From positions 1 to 10,913 of the forward strand of contig CALEIS010000159.1 of assembly GCA_937877675.1 (NCBI GenBank): DNA of 10,913 bases, given 5' to 3'. A program made the position numbers and the translations under genes. Each line of letters starts with the position of its first letter. The first letter of the stretch is position 1. Under the pieces are notes generated by a model. That model worked only from the letters and a program-made list of their open reading frames with translations. It was not told where the DNA came from and ran no database searches. This document shows positions 4,370-10,913 of the stretch, piece by piece. Source of the stretch: an uncultured Clostridia bacterium (GTDB lineage: Bacteria; Bacillota; Clostridia; Oscillospirales; Acutalibacteraceae).

Positions 4370-7090
4370 ATGAAAAGTTTGTTCTCATCTCTTCTTGCAA
4401 TCATAATGTCAGTCTTGAGTATTTTCCCAGGATTTGACAAAGATGAGCCACAAGGAGAAATTATAGTAGATAATACTGGGGCAAATACTGTTACTGCATA
4501 TGATGCTAATGCTGCAAAATATGCTTTGAACATTGATGCAGGTGACAAAATTCATGATATAAGTGACTTGCTTTTCGGTGCATTCTTTGAAGATATTAAC
4601 TTTGCTGCCGATGGCGGTCTTTATGCAGAAATGGTTGTAAATCGCTCATTTGAATATACAGAACTTGCTGAGAAAGACAATCTCTATCGTTGGGATATAG
4701 TAAATGATGCTAGTATTTCCATTGGAAATGACAGTGCACATTCACTTAATGAAAATAATCCTCATTACCTTGTGTTAGAGTCTAATGGTAAATCAGGTGT
4801 TGAAAATCGTGGTTTCCTTGATGGTATGAGCATTGTGGCAGGAAAGAAATACAAGGTATCATTCTATGCTAAGGGTGAATACAGTGGTAAAATCTATGCA
4901 AATCTCGCTGTTAATGGTCAGGTTGTAGGCTCAACATCCGTTGAAAATATTACTGGCGAATGGACAAAATTTAATGCAGAAATTACTCCAGATACTACTG
5001 CACATCAGGGAGTAACCCTTCAGGTGCTTGCAGAAAATGGCACAGTATATCTCGATATGATTTCTCTCTTTCCAGAGGATACATATAAAAACCGTGAAAA
5101 TGGTTTGAGAGCAGATATGTGTCAGCTTCTTGAGGAGATGCAACCAAAATTCCTTCGTTTCCCAGGTGGTTGTATAACAGAGGGTTATGACGAGGCTACT
5201 GCATATAACTGGAAAGATTCTATCGGTACAGGTAGTAATGGATTACCACTTGAATTCAATGGCAAATATGGTGATGTTGCTACAAGAAAACAGGGAATCA
5301 ATCTCTGGACAAATATCAGCATGACAGAAGACCCATTACCATGCTATATGTCTTACGGACTTGGTTTCTTTGAATATTTCCAACTTGCAGAAGATATTGG
5401 TGCTGTTGGTGTGCCAGTACTTAACTGTGGACTTTTCTGTCAAGCAAGAGGCAGAGGTCCTGTTGATGTAAATAGTGATGAATTTAAACAGTATGTACAG
5501 GATATGCACGACCTTGTTGAATTCTGTCGTGGAGATGAAACAACAACATGGGGTAAAGTTCGTGTTGATTTAGGACGTACAGAGCCATTTAACCTGAAAT
5601 ATATTTGTATCGGTAACGAAAACTGGGGACAGGGCTATTATGAAAGATATTCTTTATTCTTAAAGTCTTTCAACGCAGCAAAAGCAAAGAATCCTGAACT
5701 TTATGAAGGTCTTGAACTCATTTATTCATCAGGTATCGACGATGGTGTAAGTGGTACAGATTATCTTGGTTCTTACGAATATGCACAGAACCAGTTAAAC
5801 GCAATGGGTTCAACAAATGCTGATGATTTTGCAGGTGCAACTGACCATCATTACTATAACGACCCTGAATGGTTCCTTGAACACGCAAATTATTATGACC
5901 CAGATAACTATAAGAGAAATGTTGGCAATATGACAGACACTCTTTATGGTGGCGGACTTAAAGTCTTTGTCGGCGAATATGCATCATGGAGTAATACTCT
6001 TAATTCAGCACTCAGTGAAGCAGCATACATGACAGGACTTGAAAGAAATGGTGATATTGTTGTAATGGCGGCTTATGCACCATTGTTTGGCAACCTTACT
6101 GCTACTCACTGGGCTCCAGACCTTATCTGGTTTAATAACCATCAGGTTACTCCATCAATTAACTATCATGTTCAAAAACTTTTCTCAGTAAATCAAGGCA
6201 CAGCAGTCCTTAATCATACGTTCACAGGTGCAAGAGTTCCTGAAGTTAATCTCCAAGGTATGGTTGGTGTAGGTACATGGTACACATCAGCAAAATTTGA
6301 TAATGTAAGAGTAACAAGACTCGATAACGGAAGAACTCTTGGCAAAACCAATTTCACAACATTCCTTGCAAAGTCTAGATGGGAATTCCCAACTGATGGT
6401 GAGTGGAAAATCAAGAGAGGTGCTCTTGTAAACACAACAACCAATATGGCTTATGGTAATAATGGTAGCGTAGCATATTTCGGTGATACAGATTGGTCAA
6501 ACTATTGTTACACAGTGGATGCGACAAAACTTGAAGGTAGCGAAGGCTTCATAATTCCATTTGCAGTTCAGGATAAAGATAATTGTTATTTCTGGAATAT
6601 CGGTGGTTGGGATAACACAACATCTGCCCTTCAAAAAATTGAAAAAGGCGTGAAAACTGATAAAATTTTTGGCACAGTAAAGCCATTTACAGTTGAAACC
6701 GGTAAAACTTACAAAATTAAACTTGAAGTTTCAGGTGCAAGAGTAAGAGGATATATCGACGGTGAACTTTATATCGATTACACATTCTCAAACAATGCAG
6801 AGGCAACAGCCTATACCGTTGTAAGTACAGATGCAAATGGTGATATTATCATCAAACTTGTCAATGTTACTGAAAATGCATCAACAGTTGCAGTAAATAT
6901 CGGTAATGCAAATGTGCAGAGTACTGCAATTATCAATCAGGTTGCAGGGGACTCACTTAAAAATGATAATATCCTTGGACAAGAACAGGATTGTAAGATG
7001 GAGGAATTCACTCTTGACGGCTTCTCCAATCAATTCAACTACACAATGCCTGCCTATTCTGTAACATGTATCAGACTTAAAACAAAATAA
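4370..7090 (+). CDS. Secreted multidomain alpha-L-arabinofuranosidase, GH51
   Basis: This enzyme releases terminal alpha-L-arabinofuranose from arabinoxylan or arabinan by a retaining mechanism. The 906 residues are far longer than the roughly 500 of cytoplasmic GH51 enzymes. A signal-like N-terminus (MKSLFSSLLAIIMSVLSIFPG) is followed by the GH51 start LLFGAFFEDINFAADGGLYAEMVVNRSFEY (67-96). A CBM4/9-like beta-sandwich follows (about 104-235: KYKVSFYAKGEYSG, then GEWTKFNAEITPD). The TIM barrel begins at FLRFPGGCITEGY (261-273). The acid/base is Glu417 in GNENWG and the nucleophile Glu536 in VFVGEYASW. The C-terminal beta domain is split by a lectin/LamG-like segment (about 640-805: WEFPTDGEWKIKRGALVN, then ARVRGYIDGELYIDY). 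There is no sorting motif, so free secretion is likely. It is a single gene with its own promoter and terminator. The family call is strong; substrate preference is not resolved. Confidence 0.94.
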   Translation: MKSLFSSLLAIIMSVLSIFPGFDKDEPQGEIIVDNTGANTVTAYDANAAKYALNIDAGDKIHDISDLLFGAFFEDINFAADGGLYAEMVVNRSFEYTELAEKDNLYRWDIVNDASISIGNDSAHSLNENNPHYLVLESNGKSGVENRGFLDGMSIVAGKKYKVSFYAKGEYSGKIYANLAVNGQVVGSTSVENITGEWTKFNAEITPDTTAHQGVTLQVLAENGTVYLDMISLFPEDTYKNRENGLRADMCQLLEEMQPKFLRFPGGCITEGYDEATAYNWKDSIGTGSNGLPLEFNGKYGDVATRKQGINLWTNISMTEDPLPCYMSYGLGFFEYFQLAEDIGAVGVPVLNCGLFCQARGRGPVDVNSDEFKQYVQDMHDLVEFCRGDETTTWGKVRVDLGRTEPFNLKYICIGNENWGQGYYERYSLFLKSFNAAKAKNPELYEGLELIYSSGIDDGVSGTDYLGSYEYAQNQLNAMGSTNADDFAGATDHHYYNDPEWFLEHANYYDPDNYKRNVGNMTDTLYGGGLKVFVGEYASWSNTLNSALSEAAYMTGLERNGDIVVMAAYAPLFGNLTATHWAPDLIWFNNHQVTPSINYHVQKLFSVNQGTAVLNHTFTGARVPEVNLQGMVGVGTWYTSAKFDNVRVTRLDNGRTLGKTNFTTFLAKSRWEFPTDGEWKIKRGALVNTTTNMAYGNNGSVAYFGDTDWSNYCYTVDATKLEGSEGFIIPFAVQDKDNCYFWNIGGWDNTTSALQKIEKGVKTDKIFGTVKPFTVETGKTYKIKLEVSGARVRGYIDGELYIDYTFSNNAEATAYTVVSTDANGDIIIKLVNVTENASTVAVNIGNANVQSTAIINQVAGDSLKNDNILGQEQDCKMEEFTLDGFSNQFNYTMPAYSVTCIRLKTK

Positions 7091-7098
7091 AATGAAAA

Positions 7099-7129
7099 AA
7101 GAGTACGGAGTTTTTAATTCCGTACTCTT
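7099..7129. terminator. Bidirectional terminator between converging GH51 and GH89 genes
   Basis: AAGAGTACGGA (7099-7109) and TCCGTACTCTT (7119-7129) form a perfect 11-base-pair stem with a 9-base loop. An A-run lies on the left and a T-rich tract on the right, so it reads as a terminator on both strands. It starts 9 bases after the arabinofuranosidase stop and ends 4 bases before the GH89 stop codon on the other strand. Confidence 0.9.
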
Positions 7130-7133
7130 AATT

Positions 7134-9641
7134 TTATTTATCCAATATCTGCTTGCCTAACGCTTTCAAACTGTCATCACGAACTTTTTTGGAATATTTT
7201 GTGTCATTAAGGACCCAGTCCCATTCAAGTTTAAACCAGTCAATTTCCTGTGGTTTTCCACCATCCATTTCGGTTTTGACTTGCTCCATAAACTTTTCCC
7301 AACGCATTTTATGGAAGGTGTTTACGAGGTCACCGAGTTGACGATGTGCATAATCGTGAAGATTGCCATCATCGGATAAAAGTCGGCAATACCATGTGGT
7401 GATAAGTGCTTTTGCATTTATCATATATAGCTCTTTTGTGAAGTCATCAAGTTTGTCTGAATATTCCTCAACTGGCTCGATATATGACGCAAAAGTAAAT
7501 TCCTTACTATTGAGTAAGACTCTATCAAGTGTGTCAAGAAGGGATAACAGTTTGTCACCATATTCAACACAAACTAAATAATCCTTGCTCTTGTATGCAG
7601 AAACAGTTTTTCTTACAAGAGATGTCATTTTGTTTGAGATTGACTGTCTTAACAAATCAACTGCATCGTAAATATAGCACTCATTCTCCTTGAATTTGTC
7701 AAAATCCTTTAAGAATAGTTTTACAGCCTTGTCAAAATCATCTTTTGAATATGGAACTTTAACTGTACCACGAGCAGTAAACATTTTGGTTTCTGGGTCA
7801 AGGGGACGACGACAACCCATAGTTTCAGTTGCGCCAAAACTTAAAGGTCCGTTGTCGCTACCATAGGCAGTTTTAAGAAGAATTTCCATACTTTCGTTGA
7901 TATGTTCATTCTCTTTACCATATCTTCTCTTGGCATATTTTTTTGCCCATTCTTTAACATCTTCAATGTTTTCCCATATAGTTGAGAAGAAAATATCCGT
8001 AACAATTGGGTTGACATTTGTGCTTTCTGCAGTCAAGGCAATACCCTTGAAATTAGGTCTTTCAGAAGCAGTTTTCACCATTTTTGGAATTTCATTAACA
8101 TTTCCGTAAATTCCGTGACGACCACCAAAATTGTTGAGTAAACCACAAAGCACATTTCCGTATTTTGCAAGACGACTAAACTTGTTTGCGTTGTGATTTA
8201 TCTTGTCCGTATTCAAATCCAACATAAGAATATGCTTTTCACGATATGGTTTAACAGACTTTGTAAAAAGCTTATTAGGGTTAAGTGCCCAGCATTGAAC
8301 AATCCACATAGCTTCCTTGTCAAAAGAAAGCATACTATCCATAACATTTTTATAGCTGTCTTTTGCTTTGCCACTGTTGAGTTTGCCACCTTCGTGACAA
8401 ATATCACCTGCATAGAAATGGGTTATATCACCAAATACTTCTTTCTGACATTCATAGAAAAGTTGAGCATATTTCACATACTTAACGCTGTCAGGACAAA
8501 TGATTAAAGGACGCTCAATACCTTTCCATTTACCTTGTTCAATAACCTGTACATCCTTATCTTTTTTCTGAATATCACGAGGCACAATGCCTGTGTAAGC
8601 CTGTAATACAACATTCATTCCAAGAACTTGCATTCTTCGGTGATTTCTACGTGCCATATAACATTTTTCATAGAAAAAGTCGTCGTGAATAGGTCCACCG
8701 ATATTACAGATATTGCTCATGTAAAACCAAGCATAATAGGAGGGACCAACAAGGAAATTCTTGATTTCACGGTGACGGTATCCTAGTTTTGTAAGAAAGC
8801 GACGATACACCTCTTCCATTCCAAGAATGTCAAGAACAAGGTTGACACCATTCATAGCGAGGTAGTCAATCTCTTTTTGCCATTGTTCTTCTGTCCAGAA
8901 TGCCATTGAATATGAATGTGTACAGTAGTTATAAGCATATCTGTATTTAAATGTTGTTGAGCGGTCAATTTTTCCGTTTACCATAGGTAACGTTTTTGGT
9001 AATTTAACCTGTTTGCCAAATCTTGAGATGTGACAGTTACAAACCTCTTTTAAATAGCAGTTAAAAGCAGAAGCAAGACCTACACCTGAGTTAGAGGTAA
9101 GCACAATTTTTTCACGAAGACTTGCAACTGAGAAATAGTCCTCTTTAAGTCTTCTGTCAAGACGTAATTCGAATTGTTCAACATAGTTTTCACCGATGGC
9201 TCTGCTGATAATTCCATTTACATCTTCTATAATATCATCATCTGTAATTTCTTTTGCAAATTCTGTTTTTTCAAATGTTTCAGGTTCGTGAAATACCACT
9301 TTTTTTGATGGAAATTTGCAATCTTCACCCAAAACTTCAATGTTGTTGATTGTTACCTTTTCACCACTGTAATATTTTATGAAAACACGTAGGTATCTTG
9401 CGATTTTTGCACTTTTACCTTTTTTGTAAAAGTTAACACCATCAAGACTTGAAAAAACAGTATATTCAACATCTATATTTTCAGGGAAAATAACAACAAC
9501 ATCATGCACACTCATGCTTTTTGGAAATGCTAAATCTATAAAGCATGGGTAGGTGTCATAAATAAACATGGGTATTGAATTTTTACTGGCTTCACCACTT
9601 GCGTTGAGAATTTCATAATTTAAAAGTTCCAAATATATCAC
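7134..9641 (-). CDS. Alpha-N-acetylglucosaminidase (NAGLU type), GH89
   Basis: GH89 enzymes remove terminal alpha-linked N-acetylglucosamine, as on gastric mucin O-glycans or heparan-type glycans. An N-terminal discoidin (F5/8 C)-like beta domain (about 8-107) comes first, then the small GH89 N-domain (about 140-225). The catalytic barrel follows: FWTEEQWQKEIDYLAMNGVNLVLDILGMEEVYRRF (248-282), GPSYYAWFYMSNICNIGGPI, DICHEGG with Glu417, NVLCGLLNNFGGRHGIYGNV (496-515) and GIALTAES with Glu539. Glu417 and Glu539 fit the two catalytic glutamates by motif and by their 122-residue spacing. A helical C-domain ends the protein. No signal peptide or lipobox is visible, so it is probably cytoplasmic. 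The GTG at 9641 lies inside a good Shine-Dalgarno match (AAGGTGAT, 9644-9637); the TTG at 9632 is 8 bases past its AGG and may be the true start. It has its own promoter and terminator. Confidence 0.93.
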   Translation of the reverse strand: MIYLELLNYEILNASGEASKNSIPMFIYDTYPCFIDLAFPKSMSVHDVVVIFPENIDVEYTVFSSLDGVNFYKKGKSAKIARYLRVFIKYYSGEKVTINNIEVLGEDCKFPSKKVVFHEPETFEKTEFAKEITDDDIIEDVNGIISRAIGENYVEQFELRLDRRLKEDYFSVASLREKIVLTSNSGVGLASAFNCYLKEVCNCHISRFGKQVKLPKTLPMVNGKIDRSTTFKYRYAYNYCTHSYSMAFWTEEQWQKEIDYLAMNGVNLVLDILGMEEVYRRFLTKLGYRHREIKNFLVGPSYYAWFYMSNICNIGGPIHDDFFYEKCYMARRNHRRMQVLGMNVVLQAYTGIVPRDIQKKDKDVQVIEQGKWKGIERPLIICPDSVKYVKYAQLFYECQKEVFGDITHFYAGDICHEGGKLNSGKAKDSYKNVMDSMLSFDKEAMWIVQCWALNPNKLFTKSVKPYREKHILMLDLNTDKINHNANKFSRLAKYGNVLCGLLNNFGGRHGIYGNVNEIPKMVKTASERPNFKGIALTAESTNVNPIVTDIFFSTIWENIEDVKEWAKKYAKRRYGKENEHINESMEILLKTAYGSDNGPLSFGATETMGCRRPLDPETKMFTARGTVKVPYSKDDFDKAVKLFLKDFDKFKENECYIYDAVDLLRQSISNKMTSLVRKTVSAYKSKDYLVCVEYGDKLLSLLDTLDRVLLNSKEFTFASYIEPVEEYSDKLDDFTKELYMINAKALITTWYCRLLSDDGNLHDYAHRQLGDLVNTFHKMRWEKFMEQVKTEMDGGKPQEIDWFKLEWDWVLNDTKYSKKVRDDSLKALGKQILDK

Positions 9642-9671
9642 CTTAAGTAAGAAATCTAATATCTAAATAAA

Positions 9672-9700
9672 AATATAGCATAAAAAATAACAAAAGTCTA
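9672..9700 (-). promoter_or_regulatory. Promoter of the GH89 gene
   Basis: On the minus strand, TAGACT (9700-9695) and TATATT (9677-9672) are separated by 17 bases, with TGC directly before the -10 (extended -10). The leader to the start codon is about 25-35 bases. The 30-base inverted repeat at 9712-9741 lies just upstream of this -35. Confidence 0.6.
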
Positions 9701-9711
9701 TTGCGAAAAAG

Positions 9712-9741
9712 CACTATTTTTGTTGATTAGCAAAAATAGTG
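9712..9741. repeat. Perfect 11-base inverted repeat between divergent promoters
   Basis: CACTATTTTTG (9712-9722) is the exact reverse complement of CAAAAATAGTG (9731-9741), with an 8-base spacer TTGATTAG. The half-site centres are 19 bases apart, about two helical turns, which suits a dimeric regulator. It sits between the GH89 promoter and the dikinase promoter, about 11 and 30 bases from their -35 boxes. It has no T-run suited to termination. An operator role is inference. Confidence 0.6.
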
Positions 9742-9771
9742 AATTCTCTGTAAAAAAATGGTGTAAAACTA

Positions 9772-9800
9772 TTGAAAAATGAAATGTTTTTTGTTACAAT
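9772..9800 (+). promoter_or_regulatory. Promoter of the pyruvate phosphate dikinase-headed frame
   Basis: TTGAAA (9772-9777) and TACAAT (9795-9800) have a 17-base spacer, with TGT right before the -10 (extended -10). The leader is about 68 bases and ends in GGAGG (9863-9867), 7 bases before the ATG at 9875. I found no riboswitch-like or attenuator structure in that leader. Confidence 0.7.
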
Positions 9801-9874
9801 TTATAGGATTAAATGTGTCATTATGTTGTGATGCGTTTACATTAATTTGTTAATAATTTTTTGGAGGTATAAAA

Positions 9875-10090
9875 ATGAGCAAAAAGTTTGTTTACCTTTT
9901 CAAAGAGGGTAACGCTACAATGCGTGAACTCCTCGGTGGTAAAGGCGCTAACCTTGCAGAGATGACAAGTCTCGGTCTCCCAGTTCCTCAGGGCTTCACA
10001 GTTACAACAGAAGCTTGTACACAGTACTATGAGGATGGCAGAAAAATCAGCGATGAAATTCAGGCTGAAATTATGGAGTATATTGATAAA
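9875..10090 (+). pseudogene. ppdK: Truncated pyruvate phosphate dikinase N-terminus
   Basis: About 70 residues match the beginning of the nucleotide-binding domain of PPDK, which interconverts pyruvate, ATP and phosphate with phosphoenolpyruvate, AMP and pyrophosphate in glycolysis/gluconeogenesis of anaerobes. The Gly-rich GGKGANLAEM (21-30) includes the ATP-contacting lysine (Lys23). The sequence then departs from the family around IQAEIMEYIDK (62-72), where a KFGDxxNPLLVSVRSG stretch would be expected next. Promoter, ribosome binding site and codon use look native to this chromosome, so the true gene probably continues here in the source organism. The central phosphohistidine and C-terminal pyruvate-binding domains are absent. 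Confidence 0.85.
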
Positions 10091-10913
10091 TTCTTAAATC
10101 TTGATATTTCTACAAAAGTATATCACGCAAGAAGAATTCCACGCCTTATGTATATATGGGGTCATTCCTATGAGCTTGATTTCCATCCCGAATGGTGGGA
10201 GGAATTTGAAAAATTCCACGAATACCTTGACAAAACTTATCCGCTTATTGCCAAGAACACAACCAAGGAAGTTGTTGACAAGGCAAGCCTGCTTTATCTC
10301 TGGAAAGGAAAAAATCCTGACCTTGAGCCGATGGCTATGCTTGCCCATCAGGACGTTGTTCCCGAAGGCGACCACAGCAAGTGGAAGTATCCTCCCTTCT
10401 CCGGCCACATCGATGAAGAAGGTATGCTGTGGGGCCGTGGCTGCGGCGACTGCAAGTGCACCATGATGGCCGAACTGGAAGCTGTCGAAGCTCTGATCGC
10501 CGAAGGTTTCGTTCCCGATTTCGACATTTACATGGCTTTCGGCTATAACGAAGAGATCATGGGCGGCCCCGGTGCTGCCTGCCAGATCATCGCCGATGAG
10601 TTTGCAAAGCGCGGCATTCGCTTCGGTCTGGTCCTCGACGAGGGCGGCGGTGTTGCCAATACTCCCAATGGCAAGGTCGCTTCCATCAACGTTGGTGAGA
10701 AGGGCTATGCCGACTATGAGTTCTGGGTAGAGGACGGCGGCGGTCACGCAGCTATGCCTCCCGAGCACAATGCCCTCGGCAAGCTGGGCAAGGCCATGTA
10801 TGACCTTGAATCCAACCCCATGGAGCCCAAGCTGACCGCACCTGTCATCGAGATGTTCAAGTCGCAGTCCAAGATCACCCCTTCCCCCATGAAGGAACTC
10901 TTTGCCGATCCCG
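9875..10913 (+). CDS. Chimeric open frame: PPDK head joined to M20 metallopeptidase (3'-partial)
   Basis: One frame stays open for 346 codons from an ATG with GGAGG 7 bases upstream to the window end. Residues 1 to about 70 are the start of pyruvate phosphate dikinase, including LLGGKGANLAEMTSLGLPVPQGFTVTTEACTQYYEDG. Residues about 66-110 instead resemble the C-terminal part of Firmicutes polysaccharide deacetylases (PRLMYIWGHSYELD). From about residue 111 the protein is an M20 zinc peptidase: LAHQDVVP (His158, Asp160), GRGCGDCK (Asp192), NEE (Glu226/Glu227) and LDEGGG (Asp255). The normal dikinase runs to about 875 residues, so over 800 are missing. GC rises from about 25-50% to nearly 60% after 10320. 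No known protein has this order as far as I recall. An assembly chimera is the likeliest reading, a real fusion the alternative. Confidence 0.8.
   Translation, partial: MSKKFVYLFKEGNATMRELLGGKGANLAEMTSLGLPVPQGFTVTTEACTQYYEDGRKISDEIQAEIMEYIDKFLNLDISTKVYHARRIPRLMYIWGHSYELDFHPEWWEEFEKFHEYLDKTYPLIAKNTTKEVVDKASLLYLWKGKNPDLEPMAMLAHQDVVPEGDHSKWKYPPFSGHIDEEGMLWGRGCGDCKCTMMAELEAVEALIAEGFVPDFDIYMAFGYNEEIMGGPGAACQIIADEFAKRGIRFGLVLDEGGGVANTPNGKVASINVGEKGYADYEFWVEDGGGHAAMPPEHNALGKLGKAMYDLESNPMEPKLTAPVIEMFKSQSKITPSPMKELFADP
10070..10205 (+). other. Polysaccharide-deacetylase-like fragment inside the chimeric frame
   Basis: Residues about 66-110 (MEYIDKFLNLDIST, then RIPRLMYIWGHSYELDFHPEWWEEFEKF) recall the conserved segment near the C-terminus of Firmicutes NodB-type deacetylases, where a FLN segment is followed by PRLFYVWGHSYEFD and a Trp/Glu-rich helix. 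The catalytic NodB domain is missing. The stretch around 10081-10140 is only about 25% GC, lower than either flank. The assignment is from memory of the motif, not from an alignment. Confidence 0.6.
10203..10913 (+). pseudogene. M20 family metallopeptidase (dipeptidase/carboxypeptidase-like), both ends missing
   Basis: This is a cytoplasmic-type two-zinc aminoacylase/dipeptidase fold. The family start is recognisable at FEKFHEYLDKTYPL (111-124), then SLLYLWKGKNPDLEP, LAHQDVVPEGDHSKWKYPPFSGHI, WGRGCGDCKCTMMAELEAVEALI, NEEIMGGPGAACQII, LDEGGGV and the lid-domain start GEKGYADYEFWVEDGGGHAAMP. The metal ligands His158, Asp192, Glu227 and Asp255 and the catalytic Glu226 are in place. The last metal histidine would lie beyond the window. 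The expected N-terminal 40-60 residues of the peptidase are replaced by the deacetylase-like fragment. Codons shift strongly to C/G-ending after 10320, unlike every other gene here, which suggests a donor organism of higher GC. Confidence 0.85.

Noticed and set aside
4218..4370. Manganese riboswitch (yybP-ykoY type) controlling the exporter
   Set aside because: The fur leader is too short and consists mainly of the operator dyad. The permease follows fur with an overlap and has no leader of its own.
8193..8507. A 104-codon plus-strand frame inside the GH89 gene
   Set aside because: It is antisense to the conserved GH89 catalytic region and shows no family features or ribosome binding site.
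9823..9840. Possible catabolite-response element in the dikinase leader (ATGCGTTTACA)
   Set aside because: Only the right half resembles the cre consensus; the left half does not match.
9801..9874. Riboswitch or attenuator before the dikinase gene
   Set aside because: The leader is only about 68 bases, very AT-rich, and shows no stable paired elements or conserved aptamer motif.
10101..10466. A 121-codon plus-strand frame overlapping the chimera
   Set aside because: It is an out-of-frame shadow without recognisable motifs, lying within the clearly coding frame that begins at 9875.
10094..10768. A 224-codon open frame on the minus strand opposite the M20 region
   Set aside because: It mirrors the codon structure of the GC-rich peptidase on the plus strand, has low-complexity hydrophobic content and no ribosome binding site. 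The plus strand carries clear M20 motifs.

Overview
The window looks like a low-GC Gram-positive chromosome fragment from the Clostridia, probably an uncultured gut Oscillospirales/Ruminococcus-type organism. The evidence is AT-rich genes with Gram-positive Shine-Dalgarno sites, consensus sigma-A promoters, a YerC/TrpR-family regulator beside Hsp33, a Clostridia-style lipoprotein signal, and polysaccharide- and glycan-degrading enzymes. A GC-rich palindromic repeat of a kind I associate with gut Clostridia sits at the left edge. This assignment comes from recognition, not from a search.

Layout, left to right. Positions 1-125 hold clustered inverted repeats. A perfect-consensus promoter then drives a small lipoprotein gene (212-817), which is closed by a terminator and faces a second terminator serving the minus-strand genes. 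From 4217 down to 907 runs a minus-strand block of five genes: a Fur-family metal regulator, a ten-helix-type heavy-metal/manganese exporter with a His/Cys-rich loop, a YerC/TrpR-like regulator, a class I SAM methyltransferase and the redox chaperone Hsp33. Three of the junctions are 4-base ATGA overlaps, so two tightly coupled groups are seen (fur-permease and yerC-methyltransferase-hslO), with a separate promoter between them. The fur promoter has a perfect 27-base palindrome immediately downstream of its -10 box, a strong candidate autoregulatory operator.

Divergent from fur is a secreted multidomain GH51 alpha-L-arabinofuranosidase (4370-7090). It converges, through one bidirectional terminator, on a minus-strand GH89 alpha-N-acetylglucosaminidase (7134-9641) that lacks a visible signal peptide. 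Together they suggest use of arabinose-decorated plant polysaccharide outside the cell and alpha-GlcNAc glycans inside it.

The right end is the anomaly. A promoter and a good ribosome binding site lead into a reading frame that opens as pyruvate phosphate dikinase (9875 to about 10085). Without a stop, it becomes a short stretch resembling the C-terminal part of a Firmicutes polysaccharide deacetylase, then an M20 metallopeptidase that continues off the window. GC content jumps to nearly 60% after about 10320. Each seam falls on a short motif that the two parent genes could share, so an assembly chimera is the first explanation to test. A true fusion gene would be novel. I saw no tRNA, rRNA, CRISPR array or insertion sequence.
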